Assembly (NCBI GenBank): GCA_036346395.1
Contig: CM070615.1
Location: 10,545,534 to 10,609,533 of the forward strand
Direction of reading: 5' to 3'
DNA: 64,000 nucleotides
Source of the DNA: Hsuehochloa calcarea
Taxonomy: Eukaryota > Streptophyta > Magnoliopsida > Poales > Poaceae
Shown here piece by piece: positions 11,349 through 22,696 of this stretch. The stretch's first letter is position 1. Each line of letters starts with the position of its first letter. The position numbers were made by a program, and so were the translations under genes. Below the pieces are notes generated by a model, which was given only the letters and a program-made list of their open reading frames with translations, made no database searches and was not told the DNA's origin.

Positions 11349-12540
11349 ATGGCGACTGACAAGTACTCAACCAAGCCACACATTTTTGAGGGAGTTGACT
11401 TTGCATACTGGAAGGCTCGTATGCAAGCATATATCGAGGCTCAAGGGCACGCTATTTGGCTAAAGGTGAAAAATCCTTATGTCGTGCCAGCCGATGACGA
11501 TATGATCACTCCAGATGTGGAGGCAAACAGCAAGGCTCGAAATTACTTGATCCAAGGCCTTAGTCGATCTGAGTTTGAGCGTGTTGCTCACTTGCGATCT
11601 GCTCATGAGATCTGGCGGACACTTTGTGACTATCACGAAGGGTCCACCGCGATCAAGGAAGTGAGATGAGAACCACTCAAAAGGTTTACTCTAAGATCGA
11701 GCAAAGGCCTTGTGAGTCTTTGGATGAGCCGTGGGGCGATTCTCTAAGATCCTTCATGATCTCCGTATTGTTGACTTGGTATTTTACGAGTGCGAAAATG
11801 CACGCCACTTCTAGGTGCTCTTGATGTGAAGGTGCGGGAATGAAGATCACTTCCATCAATGACAACACTGTCATGAGTGAGCTTACCATGGATAAGCTTT
11901 ACTCGAGGTTGAAGACGCATGAGATTGATTTCATCTCGCGTCTCCCTAAGACAGAGTCGATGGCATTAGTGGTCGACAAATCCAAGGGTTGTTCTTCAGA
12001 GTCTCTTGATTGTAGCTCATCTAGTTTTTCATTATCTGCTTTACATTCTTTAAGTGATGAGCAACTAGAAAACGCCTGAGGATGACTTAGCCCTCCTTTC
12101 CACCAAATTCACAAGAGCGTATAACAAGGTGAGGAATAGGAGGAGAAGTGGACCTATCACGTGCTTGAATGTGGTGAGCCAAACCACATTCGCTCCAGGT
12201 GCCCCAAGCTAAATGGCAAGGAGGAGAAGGAGACACGAAGACATCCCGGAGAGGATGCTAAACCCAAGAAGACAAACTATCGCAAGTTTATCGGTAGGGT
12301 CCTTGCCGCTCTAGAGAATGTCAATATGAGCGATGTGGACTCGGAAGCGGAGGACGACGAGAGTGACTCGTGGCAAGAAGAAGGCGCATGACTTCACGGC
12401 ATGTGTTTCATGGCCAAGAACGACCACGACGACTCCTCCAACGATGAGGATCCTTTTAGTGATCCTCGATGAGGTATGCCCTTCTATTGCCGACATGAAA
12501 AGGGCGTTGGTGCTTCTTTGAGCGAAATTGCATAAGCAAG
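11349..12540 (+). pseudogene. gag: copia gag, N-terminal part (frameshifted)
   Basis: Gag forms the virus-like particle that packages element RNA. The start at 11349 (ATG, 56 bp after the LTR) opens 107 codons with the motif IFEGVDFAYWKARMQAYI, typical of the N-terminal domain of plant copia gag. The frame breaks at about 11668, and homologous sequence continues in other frames at 11840-12079. At 12161-12391 there is a CCHC zinc knuckle (CGEPNHIRSRC, preceded by a Cys two residues before), then an acidic stretch. A DDSSNDEDPFSD-like segment follows near 12420 in yet another frame. At least three frame changes separate these pieces, so no full-length gag can be made from this copy. Confidence 0.8.
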
Positions 12541-12641
12541 TAAAAATGATTAAGAAGGTGATATTATGATTGATAATTTGAACCTAGAAGTTGTTAGGCT
12601 TAAATCTATTAATCCGATGATATTTATGAATCTGCACTAGC

Positions 12642-14039
12642 TTGCTTAATGACTTGACAAGCTTGAAATCTGCTCATTCCTCTGTCACTAATCAACTTAA
12701 AGATGCTCTCGATGAACTAGAATCTCTCAAGTCTAGTTCTGCTTGCTTAGATGCCATTTCACTTGATGTGACTGCCATGGAAGCTATCCCTTTAACTTGC
12801 TCAAATTGTGCTTTGCTTGAATTAAAACTGGACAGCTCCTTAAAAGAATTGCAAAAATTTGATGCTAGTCACACATGCTCTCATTGTAAGAATAATAAGA
12901 TTAAGATGCAAGAGATGAAAGAAATGCTAGTTTACTCTAGAGTTGCTTCATGTGAAAATTGTCCCAAGCTTACAATTGAGATTGAAGCCTTAAACAAGAC
13001 CCTTGAAGAAAAGGCTAAAATTGAGAGATCCATGTCTTTTACTGCTTCTAAGAAAGTTATTGATTCTAACTCTTGTGCTTTAAATGCTGAAGTTGAAACC
13101 ATGATTAATCGATTCAAGAGGCATTTAGAGTCAAATTTAAGGAAGCGATTGAATAGGATTAGAGAATCCTATTGTGTGTCTTGTGAGGCCTTCAAAGTTG
13201 AAGTGGCCCTTCTTAAGAGTAAGAGCAATGAGGTAATCAAGTCTAGAAAGTGCACTAGATGTGAGGGTTTAATGAAAGAGAATGATTACCTCAAAGTGAC
13301 TCTTGAGAAGTTTTCAAGTGGGAAAAAGAAACTCAACATGATTCTTGATCAATCCAAGGTGAGCGTGAAAAATAGTGGTCTAGGTTTCAATCCCCTAGAG
13401 CATTTCAAGAAAAACCCACCTAGGGTTGCTAGAGTTGTGAAGAATGGTTTGTTTGAGCTAGAACCTCCTAAGCCATCCGGGGTTGTTTTCAAATCCGCTG
13501 GTTTTGCTCAAACTCTTTCTGGCAAGAAAGGTGCTTTCACTCATTCTGTACAGACCTCTCAAAAGGTCCAGTACCATTGCACCTTCTGCAAGAAAGAAGG
13601 CCATACTGTTGAGTTCTGCTTCCGGAGAGCAAAACTTGAGAGAAAAGAGAGGATGAGCGTCCTAAGATCCATTAGAGGAGTCCCTTCTCCAGCTGTAGTC
13701 TCTAGAGCTAGGCAGCCTGTTTATCGCACCACACATAGGCCTAGATTTGTAGAGAACTTAGTAGACTCTTTTGGTGGGTCTAGGCAGCGTGTTGGATTAG
13801 GACATCGTGAGGAGAGACCACGGGTAGCACCTAGACAGGGGGAGTATCGATCTTTTGGTAGATCGTTTCGGAGAGGTCTAGGTGGTTCTCATGTGCATCC
13901 TTATGATTTTACTCCTGATCATGTTTCTGCTATTTCTACTGCTGTTCCCAGACATCGTGCTTCTCAGTACTGGATTCCTCGATCATTTGTCACTAACCCC
14001 AGTACTGTGGCACGGATGTTTTCTGATTGTGCTTTTTAG
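12642..14039 (+). CDS. gag: copia gag, C-terminal coiled-coil and zinc-knuckle region
   Basis: The longest open frame in the window (about 465 codons). The 12642 start is only the first in-frame start; upstream homology suggests it is the tail of gag. Residues 1-240 are rich in Leu, Lys, Glu and Ser with coiled-coil character, and contain five CxxC pairs (CSNC, CSHC, CENC, CVSC, CTRC). Around residues 307-321 is a CCHC knuckle, CTFCKKEGHTVEFC, that would bind RNA. A basic Arg/Gly-rich tail follows. It ends in a UAG at 14037-14039, and the same frame then continues directly into the pol protease. The family identity is clear. Whether this part is still expressed is doubtful, given the frameshifted N-terminus. 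Confidence 0.85.
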   Translation: MLNDLTSLKSAHSSVTNQLKDALDELESLKSSSACLDAISLDVTAMEAIPLTCSNCALLELKLDSSLKELQKFDASHTCSHCKNNKIKMQEMKEMLVYSRVASCENCPKLTIEIEALNKTLEEKAKIERSMSFTASKKVIDSNSCALNAEVETMINRFKRHLESNLRKRLNRIRESYCVSCEAFKVEVALLKSKSNEVIKSRKCTRCEGLMKENDYLKVTLEKFSSGKKKLNMILDQSKVSVKNSGLGFNPLEHFKKNPPRVARVVKNGLFELEPPKPSGVVFKSAGFAQTLSGKKGAFTHSVQTSQKVQYHCTFCKKEGHTVEFCFRRAKLERKERMSVLRSIRGVPSPAVVSRARQPVYRTTHRPRFVENLVDSFGGSRQRVGLGHREERPRVAPRQGEYRSFGRSFRRGLGGSHVHPYDFTPDHVSAISTAVPRHRASQYWIPRSFVTNPSTVARMFSDCAF

Positions 14040-17000
14040 GTCCGTCGTGCGAGGAAGGAGGACATATGGCTTGTTGACTCCGGGTGTTCTCGACATATGA
14101 CCGGAGATTCTAGATGGTTCTCCTCCTCACACGTGCATCCGCAACGAATTGATTACATTTGGGGATGCTTCTACCGGACCGTGATCGCAAAGGGCACCGT
14201 CTTGCGTCAACGACAAGTTCATGCTAAAAGACGTCGCTTTGGTAAGTAAGCTGAGGTATAATCTTCTATCTGTTTCTCAGCTGCTTGATGAGGGTCTAGA
14301 AGTGAGGTTTAAGAGAGGTGAGTGTAGAGTTCTAGATTCCTCGGGTGAGCTTGTTTTTGAGATCTCCAGATTTGAGAAGATCTTCTGTGCAAATTTGATA
14401 TTTCTTGATTTCAGTCCTAGGTGTCTTGTAGCCTCGATTCTCATGACCTTGTCTTGTGGCATCGTAGACTTGGGCATATAGGTTTTGATCATTTGTCTAG
14501 AGTCAGTTGCAAGGACTTGATTAGAGGTTTGCCTAGGCTGAAGGCTGTTAGAGATCTTGTGTGCTCACCCTGTAGACATGGTAAGATGGTGTCTGCTTCC
14601 CACCCACCTCTTACTTTGATAATGACTGATGGACCAGGACAACTTCTTCACTTAGATCTGATTGGTCCTTCTAGAGTTCGATCACCGGTGGGAAATGGTA
14701 TGTCTTTGGTGGTTGTGGATGATTACTCCAGGTATTCATGGGTTTATTTTCTTGCTTCTAAGGACGAAGCATTTGGATTCTTTAGAGATTTGGTCCTTAG
14801 AATTGCTGTTGATATACCTGGAGCTTTGAGAGCCATTAGGAGTGACAATGGGACAGAGTTCAAGAATTCTTCTTTTCTACCTTCCGTGACCGATAGGAGA
14901 ATTGAGCATCGCTTTTCTTCTCCTAGAGTTCCTCAATGAGAATGGTGTTATAGAAAGGAAGAACAGAACCCTTGTAGAGATGGCTCGGACCATGCTAGAT
15001 GAGCATTCTACTCCTAGGAGATTTTGGGCTGAGGCGATCTCTACTGCTTGTTATATCTCCAATAGGGTTTTCTTGAGATCTGTGGTTGGAAAGACTTCTT
15101 ATGAGCTTAGATTTGGTCATTCTCCCAAAGTCTCTCATTTCAAGATTTTTGGTTGCAAGTGCTTCATTCTTAAACATGGCAATCTTCATAAATTTGAGTC
15201 TAGATGTTTTGATGGCATATTTCTTGGATATCCTGCTCATTCTCGTGGCTATCGTGTTTTTAATGTTGACACTAACAAAATTGTTGAGACTTGCGAAGTC
15301 ACTTTTGATGAGGCTAGTCCCAGTACTAGACCCGATGCTTGTGTACACGAGTTCTGAAATTCAAGGAAGCATTTTAAATCGATGATGACTCGAGGATGAA
15401 GAACCAAACCATCCTCCGGCTACTTACGAGAGGGTGGAGAGCTCGCTACTACTACGTCGGTTTGGTGAGCGACCTCCTCCTATCCCCACCGACGATCCGA
15501 GTGGCTCTGTTCCTACCTCCACAACTCATGAGGTAGAGGCCACGTCTGCACCAGGAGCACCTCTTCGCATACAAATGACAACATCCACTGAGCGGATGAT
15601 TGGGGATCTTCAAGAGCGAGTCACTCGCTCCAGGTTTATTTCTCCTGATTCTCATGCACATTCTGCTTTTGTCGCTTCTTTTGAGCCCCGAGATATCACC
15701 CATGCTTTATCTGATGCCTCTTGGGTCAATGCCATGCATGAAGAGCTTGAAAATTTCGAAAGAAACAAAGTCGGTTATTAGTTGAGCGACCTTCTGATTC
15801 TCATGTTATTGGAACAAAATGGGTTTTTAAAAATAAGCAAAGTGAGGATGGATTGGTTGTTCGCAATAAGGCTAGACTTGTAGCTCAAGGTTATTCCCAG
15901 GTAGAGGGCTTAGACTTTGAGGAGACCTTTGCTCCAGTAGCTAGATTGGAAGCCATTCACATTCTTTTAGCATTTGCAACATCCAAGGGTTTCAAGCTTT
16001 TTCAAATGGATGTTAAAAGTGCTTTCTTGAATGGCTTCATAGAAGAAGAGGTCTTTGTCAAGCAACCTCTGGTTTTGAAAATCAAAATTCCCAAACCATG
16101 TTTTTAAACTCTCTAAAGCCCTCAGATGGATTGAAACAAGCTCCTAGAGCTTGGTATGACAGCTTAAGAGTTTCTTGCTTGAAAATGATTTCAAAATGGG
16201 AATGGTTGATAAAACCTTGTTCACTCTCAGGCATGGCAGTGATTTCTTGCTGGTTCAGATTTATGTGGATGCTATTATTTTCGGTGGTTCTTCTCATGCT
16301 TTGGTGTCTAGATTTTGATTCGATGAGCGGTGAGTTTGAGATGAGCATGATGGGAGAGTGACATTCTTCCTTGGCCTACAAATCAAGCAAGCGAAAGAAG
16401 GCACCTTCGTTCACGAGTAAGTATACAAAGGACCTTCTTGGCGCTTCAATATGGGAAGCGATAGGCCAATGTCTACTCCCATTGCTACAACCACCGTCTT
16501 TGGACCACGATGAGGATGGAGAGTCCGTGGACCGGAAGAATACCGCAGTATGATTGGCTCCTCCTCTATCTTACAAATACGAGGCCGGACATACAATTCG
16601 CCGTATGTCGCATGCGCTCGGTTTGAGCTTCCCTCGTGCTTCTCATCGTCAAGCGATGCGTCGCATATTCGGTACCTTCAAGATATGCTTGACTTTGGAC
16701 TCGTATTCTTCTTCTTCGCTCTCTCAATTGGAGCATTTTACGATCTTGACTTTGCGGGTGTAGAGTGGATAGGAAGAGTACTTCGGCACTTGTCATTTCT
16801 TGGGCACATCTCTTGTTTCTTGGTCTTCTAGAAAATCTTCATTACCCATCTGAGGCCGAGTATGTAGCTGCCGCCAGTGGCTGCTCTCAGGTTCTCTGGA
16901 TTTTATCCACACTGCGGGACTATGGGTTATCTTTGGGAAGTGTTCCTCTTTTCTATGACAACACTTCTGCAATTAATATTGCCAAAAACCCAGTGCAACA

Positions 17001-17190
17001 TTCCAGGACTAAACATATTGATATTCGATTTCATTTTCTTAGAGACCATGTTGAGAAAGGTGATGTTGTGCTTCACTTTGTAGAGTCTGAGCAACAGCTT
17101 GCAGATATTTTCACTAAAGCTCTTGATTCTTCTCGTTTTGCTGCTTTGCGGGGAGAGTTAGGGGTTATTAGTCCTATTGGGCTGTTTTGA
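14040..17190 (+). pseudogene. pol: copia pol: protease, integrase, RT, RNase H (frameshifted)
   Basis: Encodes the enzymes that process and copy the element. In order: protease motif WLVDSGCSRHMTG (from about 14068); the pre-integrase motif LWHRRLGHIGFDHL (about 14452); the integrase core with the first Asp in HLDLIGPSR, the second in RSDNGTEFKN, and the Glu in GVIERKNRTLVE across a frameshift near 14930; and the RT segment NKARLVAQGYSQVEGLDFEE (about 15857) with FQMDVKSAFLNG. The catalytic YVDD motif is here YVDA (16262-16273). RNase H follows with SEAEYVAAASG, YDNTSAINIAKNP and SRTKHIDIRFHF, ending at 17190. Frame breaks occur near 14100-14220, 14400, 14930, 15355, 15780, 16105, 16360 and 16760. 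The copy is dead as an enzyme source. Confidence 0.9.
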
Positions 17191-18550
17191 GGGGGAAGTT
17201 GCTCTTTTTGCATTCATTGTATCATAATGCATGTTTCAATTCATTTGTCTTGCATTGTAAAATAAAATTAGTGGAGCTTTGATTATTATCCTTGTATGAC
17301 TTGATTCCATCTTCTATACCTTGTCATATCAAGTGATAGTCTGCTAGACTTCTTTTATGGCCTTTCGTGTTTTGCTTAGCTTTTGCCTTGCTAGCTTTAT
17401 ATCTGTGAGCAAATTGAATCAAATCATGTCTTGTTGGATCTTGTGACTAGTTTTGCTCTAGTGATCCTCTTATGACTCTCGCTATGTCTTACAAGTTGAA
17501 TTGAGTCTTGAACTTATTTTGAGATGAAAAATGAGCTTTTTATCTTTTTAAGTCAAGCAAATGAAAAATGAGATTTTTTTTGTGCGAAAAAACTGATCTC
17601 ACCAATTCTTTCTCATGAGACGGCTTGCCATTGCACCAGGCATGAACTCAGGGGGAGTTTTGGATGACCTAGATCATTCTTTTAAGCTTATTGCTTGAGA
17701 TGGTCGCGGCAAGGCTTGAGATCTAGCACAGGAAAAAAAACTTGCCCAAAAAGGGCTAAGTGCTTGAGCTTTGCTTCAAAAGAATTTTTTTAATGCCCAA
17801 AATGCCTCAATTCTTGTTTTGAGTCTCTTTTTACTTATAGACCTGGCTTGACTCATTTTTGGTTGCTTTGAGTGAATCTATGATATTGAGCAACTTTTCA
17901 TGATTTTAATTCTGTTAATCTCAGATTGCTGCTATCTTGGTTTTAGCTTTGCAGTACATGTTTTGCCATGATTGAATATAGCGTCTACTCTTTATATGGC
18001 TTGGTATAATACTTGTACTGTCTTCATGTATAATAGTCATGGCTCCTTTTTACTAAAGTTCAAAAATAAAGTCATTCCTTCATGCTCCTTCTTTTCATGC
18101 ATCTTGATGAATTCATTGTCAAAGGGGAGAAAGATTGTGAAGAAAATCTTTGTTGGAGCTTTTGGTTTCATACTTAAGGTTTAATATATAAGAACTTCAT
18201 AAAATAAAAAATTTGAACCTTTTGAAGATTTGTGATCATAGTGAGTTAAGTCTTTTGGTTCTATTGTCTTTTCCTGATTTCATTTACATTTGAAGAAGAC
18301 TCACAATGGTCAAAGGTCAAATAGAAAAATTGCCTTTCATTTGGACCTAAGTGAGATTTTTGGTTACTTTATGGAAATTGAATCCTTTGGTGCTTTCACT
18401 GCCTTATTTCACTTGCGTATACTATTCTGAAGCCGACTTGGTGGTTCCTAAGTTTTTTCTTGCTTATGGACCAAGTTGTGCCTTTATGCAGCAACGAAGT
18501 TTTTACTTTTCATTTCAAAACCACATTTTCTAGAAAATTGCCAATGTGTT
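17191..18550 (+). other. copia 3' untranslated region, no envelope-like frame
   Basis: About 1.4 kb of T-rich sequence between RNase H and the 3' LTR. SIRE-clade elements can carry an envelope-like frame here. I see only frames up to 70 codons and no convincing membrane protein, so it is either absent or decayed. Confidence 0.6.
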
Positions 18551-18565
18551 CATCAAGGGGGAGAT
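18551..18565 (+). other. Polypurine tract
   Basis: AAGGGGGAGAT directly precedes the 3' LTR start TGTGG at 18566. This is the usual site for plus-strand DNA priming. Confidence 0.85.
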
Positions 18566-20464
18566 TGTGGATATCGTGAGGATATGTGCACGATCTCAGG
18601 ATGATGAGTCAATTGGCAATGGCTTTGTTGGTTTGCAGAATATCGCGTTTTCGGGGTTTTCTTCATCTTTGTCGGACTACGGTGATCGGACCGGCGTTGT
18701 CAGGGCGATCGGACCGCCTGGGGACGGTCGGACCAGCAGTGGTGGCCGGTCGGACCGGCCTGACCTAAATTTGGATTTTGGAGCTAATCCAAAAATAGGT
18801 TGTGTAGGCAAGTGAGGGGAGTCTCCTGGATGTGGTCCCATCATTTTTGGAGCTCCCAGTCAAAAGTTCTATTCGTTTGAAATTTCCAGAAGGTTTCGGA
18901 ATTTCACGCTGGAATTTTGGCTAAGTCCTTTTGACCGGTCCGACCGCCGTTGTGGGAGCGGTCCGACCGGCCTGAAATCGGTCGGACCGGCCTTGTGGGG
19001 CGGTCAGACCGGCAGTGACTTGGAGGTTAGCCAAGTTTGCATTGAGTTGATTTGATTGTGTTTCATGTATGGTTATCAATGCTTTATTGATGTATATTGC
19101 ATTGCGGAGCTAACGTGGGTCAAGTTGTGAAGAACTTGTTCCCGGAAACGGTTTGTTTGTCTATTGCTGTGCAGGTGGCTTGCAGGTCAACGACGTCAAC
19201 GGTGAGTGGATCGGGACTACGCTTGGAGAGCTGAGGTCCAGAACGATCAGGTATACCGGGTGAGGTCGTGTGACACAAGCATGGTGCAGAATGGGCAAGA
19301 TGGATCGAACGGGTGGTTCGATACAGCTGGTTGGATCAGGCGGTGCGGATATCGGTGCGAGTCTCTGGGAGGTTCCGATGGGATTCGGACAAGAGAGGCT
19401 TGGCGACGCGATCGAACCGTGATCAACCTACACGTGAAGAAGCGATTGCTTCAATAGTTATTTGTGTGTGGGTCCCATGTGTAAGTGACCCCAAAAGTGA
19501 AACCCTAGCTCTCTAGTATAAATAGGAAGGGGGGAGATGGAAAACCCTCTTAAGCATTCATTTTAGCCCCTTCTTCCCTTTTCTAGGGTTTGGAGGAGAG
19601 GAGAGGAGAACTAGGGTTTGGAGTGTGCTCCTTGTTGAGCTCTTGCCCTCCTTGTTGGAGAGGCTTTGTAAGCATCTTGTGTGACCGAACAATCTTGTGA
19701 TGCTAAATTGAAAGATCATTTGCTCCCTTTGTGTTCTTCTCCTTTTAGATGATTTTGGTGCTTCCTTGATTCAAAGGTTTATGCTTGGTATCTTGGCCTT
19801 CTTTATCTTGCTTTGATGTGTGGGATTACTCCTAGAGTCATCTAGATCATCAACCCCCACAAGCAAGTCTTGAATCAAGATTTTCACATTTCTAGGGTTT
19901 GTGCACCTCTTTGGTAAAATCTCGAGAGATCGATTCTGCGAAGTGGATCTGACGGATCGTCGCTAGAAATAGGTCTCTAATATCTTTAGGGAGGTGTGCT
20001 CGAAATTTGGTCAAGTTTTATTGGTTGAATCAAAAGTTGGATCAAATTTCGTTTTGGATTTGGGTGGAGTTTTTCAGTTCTGGACTGAACCGGTCAGACC
20101 GGTGTTGCAACGGCGGTCCGACCGCCCGTGTATTCGACCATTGGTTTGCGGGTCGAACCGCTGTGCACCGGTCCGACCGCTAGTTGGTTGCCGGTCAGAC
20201 CGCTGGTTGACCGTCGGTTTGACCGCACGTGGTAGCCGGTCAGACCGCCAGCACCCAGATCAGAACAGTGAGTTCTTTTCACTATTTGTGTCGTGTGGTT
20301 GAGGGGTTTATCGAATCCAACACAAGGCTTCCACTGTGCGCTTACTAATCTTCTTAGCTTTCATAGCTAAAGGAGTAAAGTTCGTGTTGTATTCGATTTA
20401 GGCGAGAAAGTTTTGAAAGCGCCTATTCACCCCCCCCCCCCTTAGTCGCCTTTACGGTCCTACA
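18566..20464 (+). repeat. 3' LTR of the copia element
   Basis: 1,899 bp, TGTGGATATCG to TCCTACA, followed by the GAATA duplication. It differs from the 5' LTR by scattered changes and small indels, including a C-run expanded to about 13 near 20430 and several bases in the first palindrome cluster. Confidence 0.93.
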
Positions 20465-21025
20465 GAATAAGAGGACAAAGTATAAAGTAGTAAAGCTAAA
20501 TTTTAATCAACAAAACCCACCAAACCCTAAGGGTGACGACTACTATGTAAAGGAGGAAGAGGGGGGCGTCGGCCGTGGGTACTATTCATGTGTGAACAGT
20601 ACTATATGAATAGTGCCAAACCCTAGGTATCCAGCCCGAATTACAAGACCCATGGCCCATTAGCATAGGTGACGGCACCAGGTTCCATTACTCAAATATA
20701 GCTAAGTGTTGGCCTAAACAACTTGATATATAGTCTTCATGCTAGATTCTGCTAAGCCTCAGTATATAAATATTCATTCCTCGTATGATCATCTCCATAC
20801 TTGGTGTTGCCATCATCTCCACTTATCTTGCCTCCCGATCCTTGATTCCTAAGTAAAATAATATCACGTGCTTTAGGTAGTATCATAGAGTTCATAGAAT
20901 ATGGATGCACTCAGAAAAATGAAGTCACCTGATAATTTAGTTGTTGAGCACATGCTCTAGTAATTGGTCTTTACACATCGAAAGCAGTAGGGATGATTGT
21001 ATTAGTAGAAGGAATGTCCTTATCA

Positions 21026-21385
21026 GAAATAGTTATGCAGTAACTTGAATCATGAATCCAAGGAATTTAATTTATGGAACATCAGCCCATCTTATTCTGA
21101 AATGCAAAACCACATGTACCATCTTATTTAGTTTTTTTTGTTCCTTTTCCAAAAAAAAAACCTTAGTTTTTGTTCTTTTTCCCCCTGCAGAACTGCAAGC
21201 ATGAAACTTCAGCCTTCGAGCAGAGCAACATATTGAGCATCAGATTATGGATAATTTGGCATGGTATGTCATGTATTGCGGTGGACATTTATAATATAAA
21301 AATGGAAACATAGGTGTGACAGAAAAAGGAAAAAAAACAAGCCTATATGTAGAAAAAGAAAGGTTAATTGTGCTAAAGGTTAATT
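21026..21385 (+). repeat. Fourth copy of the array tract, right part
   Basis: Continues the tract of 8908-9109 after the solo LTR: AGTTATGCAGTAACTTG at 21031, through a GGTTAATTGTGCTAAAGG-like end near 21378. Beyond that point the array copies switch to LTR sequence while this copy runs on towards the beta-glucosidase exon. Confidence 0.75.
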
Positions 21386-21807
21386 GTGTGCAAAAGTTAC
21401 TGAGATGTTGTTTCTTCGTTGTTTACTAGAATTTGAATAACTTGTACATTTATGAGTGGAGGAGATGGCAGGATGATACCCCAAGGAAGGCCCATGTTTG
21501 GATTGCTGTCTTCCTACTCTTTACACAAACAACATTTTCTCTGCAAGGAATAAAAAACATTATTATTATATCAAATCAAAATTCCTCTACCACAAAATTA
21601 GCTGTTTGAATCGAATCAAGCTTTCGTCAACAAAATTCAAATTTTCTTCTAATCTATACTAATTGAATAGGCTTGCTTATATTCCTTCGTGTCCTCCCCT
21701 GCCACCACCCTCCACCAGCGCCAACGCACTTGTTCCGAATTCGCCCACTCCTCCCTCACCCTCACGAGCCACGCGCACACCGAATCGAGACCACTCCGCC
21801 GCCTGGA
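21386..21807 (+). other. Upstream region of the beta-glucosidase remnant
   Basis: AT-rich up to about 21660, then GC-rich leader-like sequence just before the ATG at 21808. No clear TATA box is close enough to name with confidence. Other frames in 21649-21992 are shadows of the GC-rich leader and exon 1. Confidence 0.4.
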
Positions 21808-22696
21808 ATGGGGAGCACGGGCCGCGAGGCGGAAGTGAGCCGCGCCGACTTCCCCGACGGCTTCGTCTTCGGCGTCGCCACCTCCGCCTACCAGGTGCGT
21901 ACTACTTGATCGTCTCGCTTGCCCAGCCCAGCCGCGTCGCATCGCATCTCGCGCACGGGCCGCGGCGCCACCCTCGGGCATATCGCCGGTGATCCTTCGC
22001 GCGCATCCCGCGTTCGGTTACGCCCGTCGGTTACCCCACGCTCGTGCGCCGCGCGGCTCGTTGCCTTCAGAGTGCAGATATGTATGTGCTTCATTGCTTG
22101 GTCTCTGTCATGGCCGTAGTTCTGAGTTCTGACGCCATAGTTTCACTGTAAGTTTTTTACTCTTCCTGCTTGCTGATCGGCGTAAGTCTAGATTGACATA
22201 GGATATCGAATAAAGAAGCTTATGGAACTATTATCTTGATAAATTACCGGAGATGGTTTGTTTGTTTCATTTCATAGAACGCAGGATTGTAACTTTCGCC
22301 CATTTCTTCTTATTTTGTTCAACCAAAAGGAAAATAATTTTGTTAGACGTCAGATAGCTGAATTCCCCCAAAAAAACCCTTCACCTTTCTAGCTTTAGCT
22401 TTGGGATGAACAGGCGGGAGAGCAAAGGATGAAGGGGGGAAGATTTGGGGTTGGGGTGAATAAATACGAAGGTGGACCAAATAATCCAATAATGTGCCTG
22501 GTCTTTTGCAAGAAAGTTTGGCCTGTAGCCTAGACAGACCTAAATGAAAATATATAGACAAAAACAGCTTCTTTTCTCTTCCTTTCTCCCCCGAACTGGT
22601 AGTAATGTGTTTGACCTTTTTCCTGTGTAGATTGAGGGAACGAGAAGGGAGGGGGGCAAAAGCGATAGCATATGGGATGTCTTCACAGAAAACAAA
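21808..22696 (+). pseudogene. Family 1 beta-glucosidase, 5' end only (truncated)
   Basis: GH1 enzymes hydrolyse beta-glucosidic bonds of plant glycosides. Exon 1 (21808-21894, 29 codons) starts at an ATG and contains FPDGFVFGVATSAYQ, the N-terminal GH1 signature. A GT donor (GTGCGT) follows at 21895. After a 736-bp intron ending in TGTGTAG, exon 2 begins at 22631 in phase 0 with IEGTRREGGKSDSIWDVF and TENK, as in rice GH1 genes. After 22696 the family sequence stops and a stop codon follows soon after. The rest of the protein (about 500 residues in the family), including both catalytic glutamates, is absent from the window. There is no signal peptide, as in some short-N-terminus rice members. 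Splice sites and phase are intact, so this is a genomic gene end cut by rearrangement, not a processed copy. Confidence 0.88.

Larger units (their letters stand above)
9414..20464 (+). mobile_element. Ty1-copia element, SIRE/Maximus-like, both LTRs present
   Basis: A complete-length but decayed element of 11,051 bp. It has LTRs at 9414-11293 and 18566-20464 with TG...CA ends, an exact 5-bp target-site duplication GAATA (9409-9413 and 20465-20469), an initiator-tRNA-Met primer site after the 5' LTR and a polypurine tract before the 3' LTR. The order gag, protease, integrase, reverse transcriptase, RNase H is that of copia elements. The RNase H motifs, the long LTRs and the extended gag fit the SIRE/Maximus clade. 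The two LTRs differ by scattered substitutions and small indels, so the insertion is not very recent. Frameshifts make it non-autonomous. Confidence 0.93.
9110..21025 (-). mobile_element. Solo LTR (~0.86 kb) split by the copia element
   Basis: Begins TGATGAACCACG at 9110 and ends CCTTATCA at 21025. It is flanked by GAAAC (9105-9109) and GAAAT (21026-21030), a 5-bp target-site duplication with one change. The host sequence on either side joins exactly as in the uninterrupted copy at 3230-3260. Without the copia insertion it is about 860 bp, with TGAT...ATCA ends and no coding sequence, so a solo LTR is the simplest reading. The promoter-like segment suggests minus orientation. The family is not identified. 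Confidence 0.65.
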
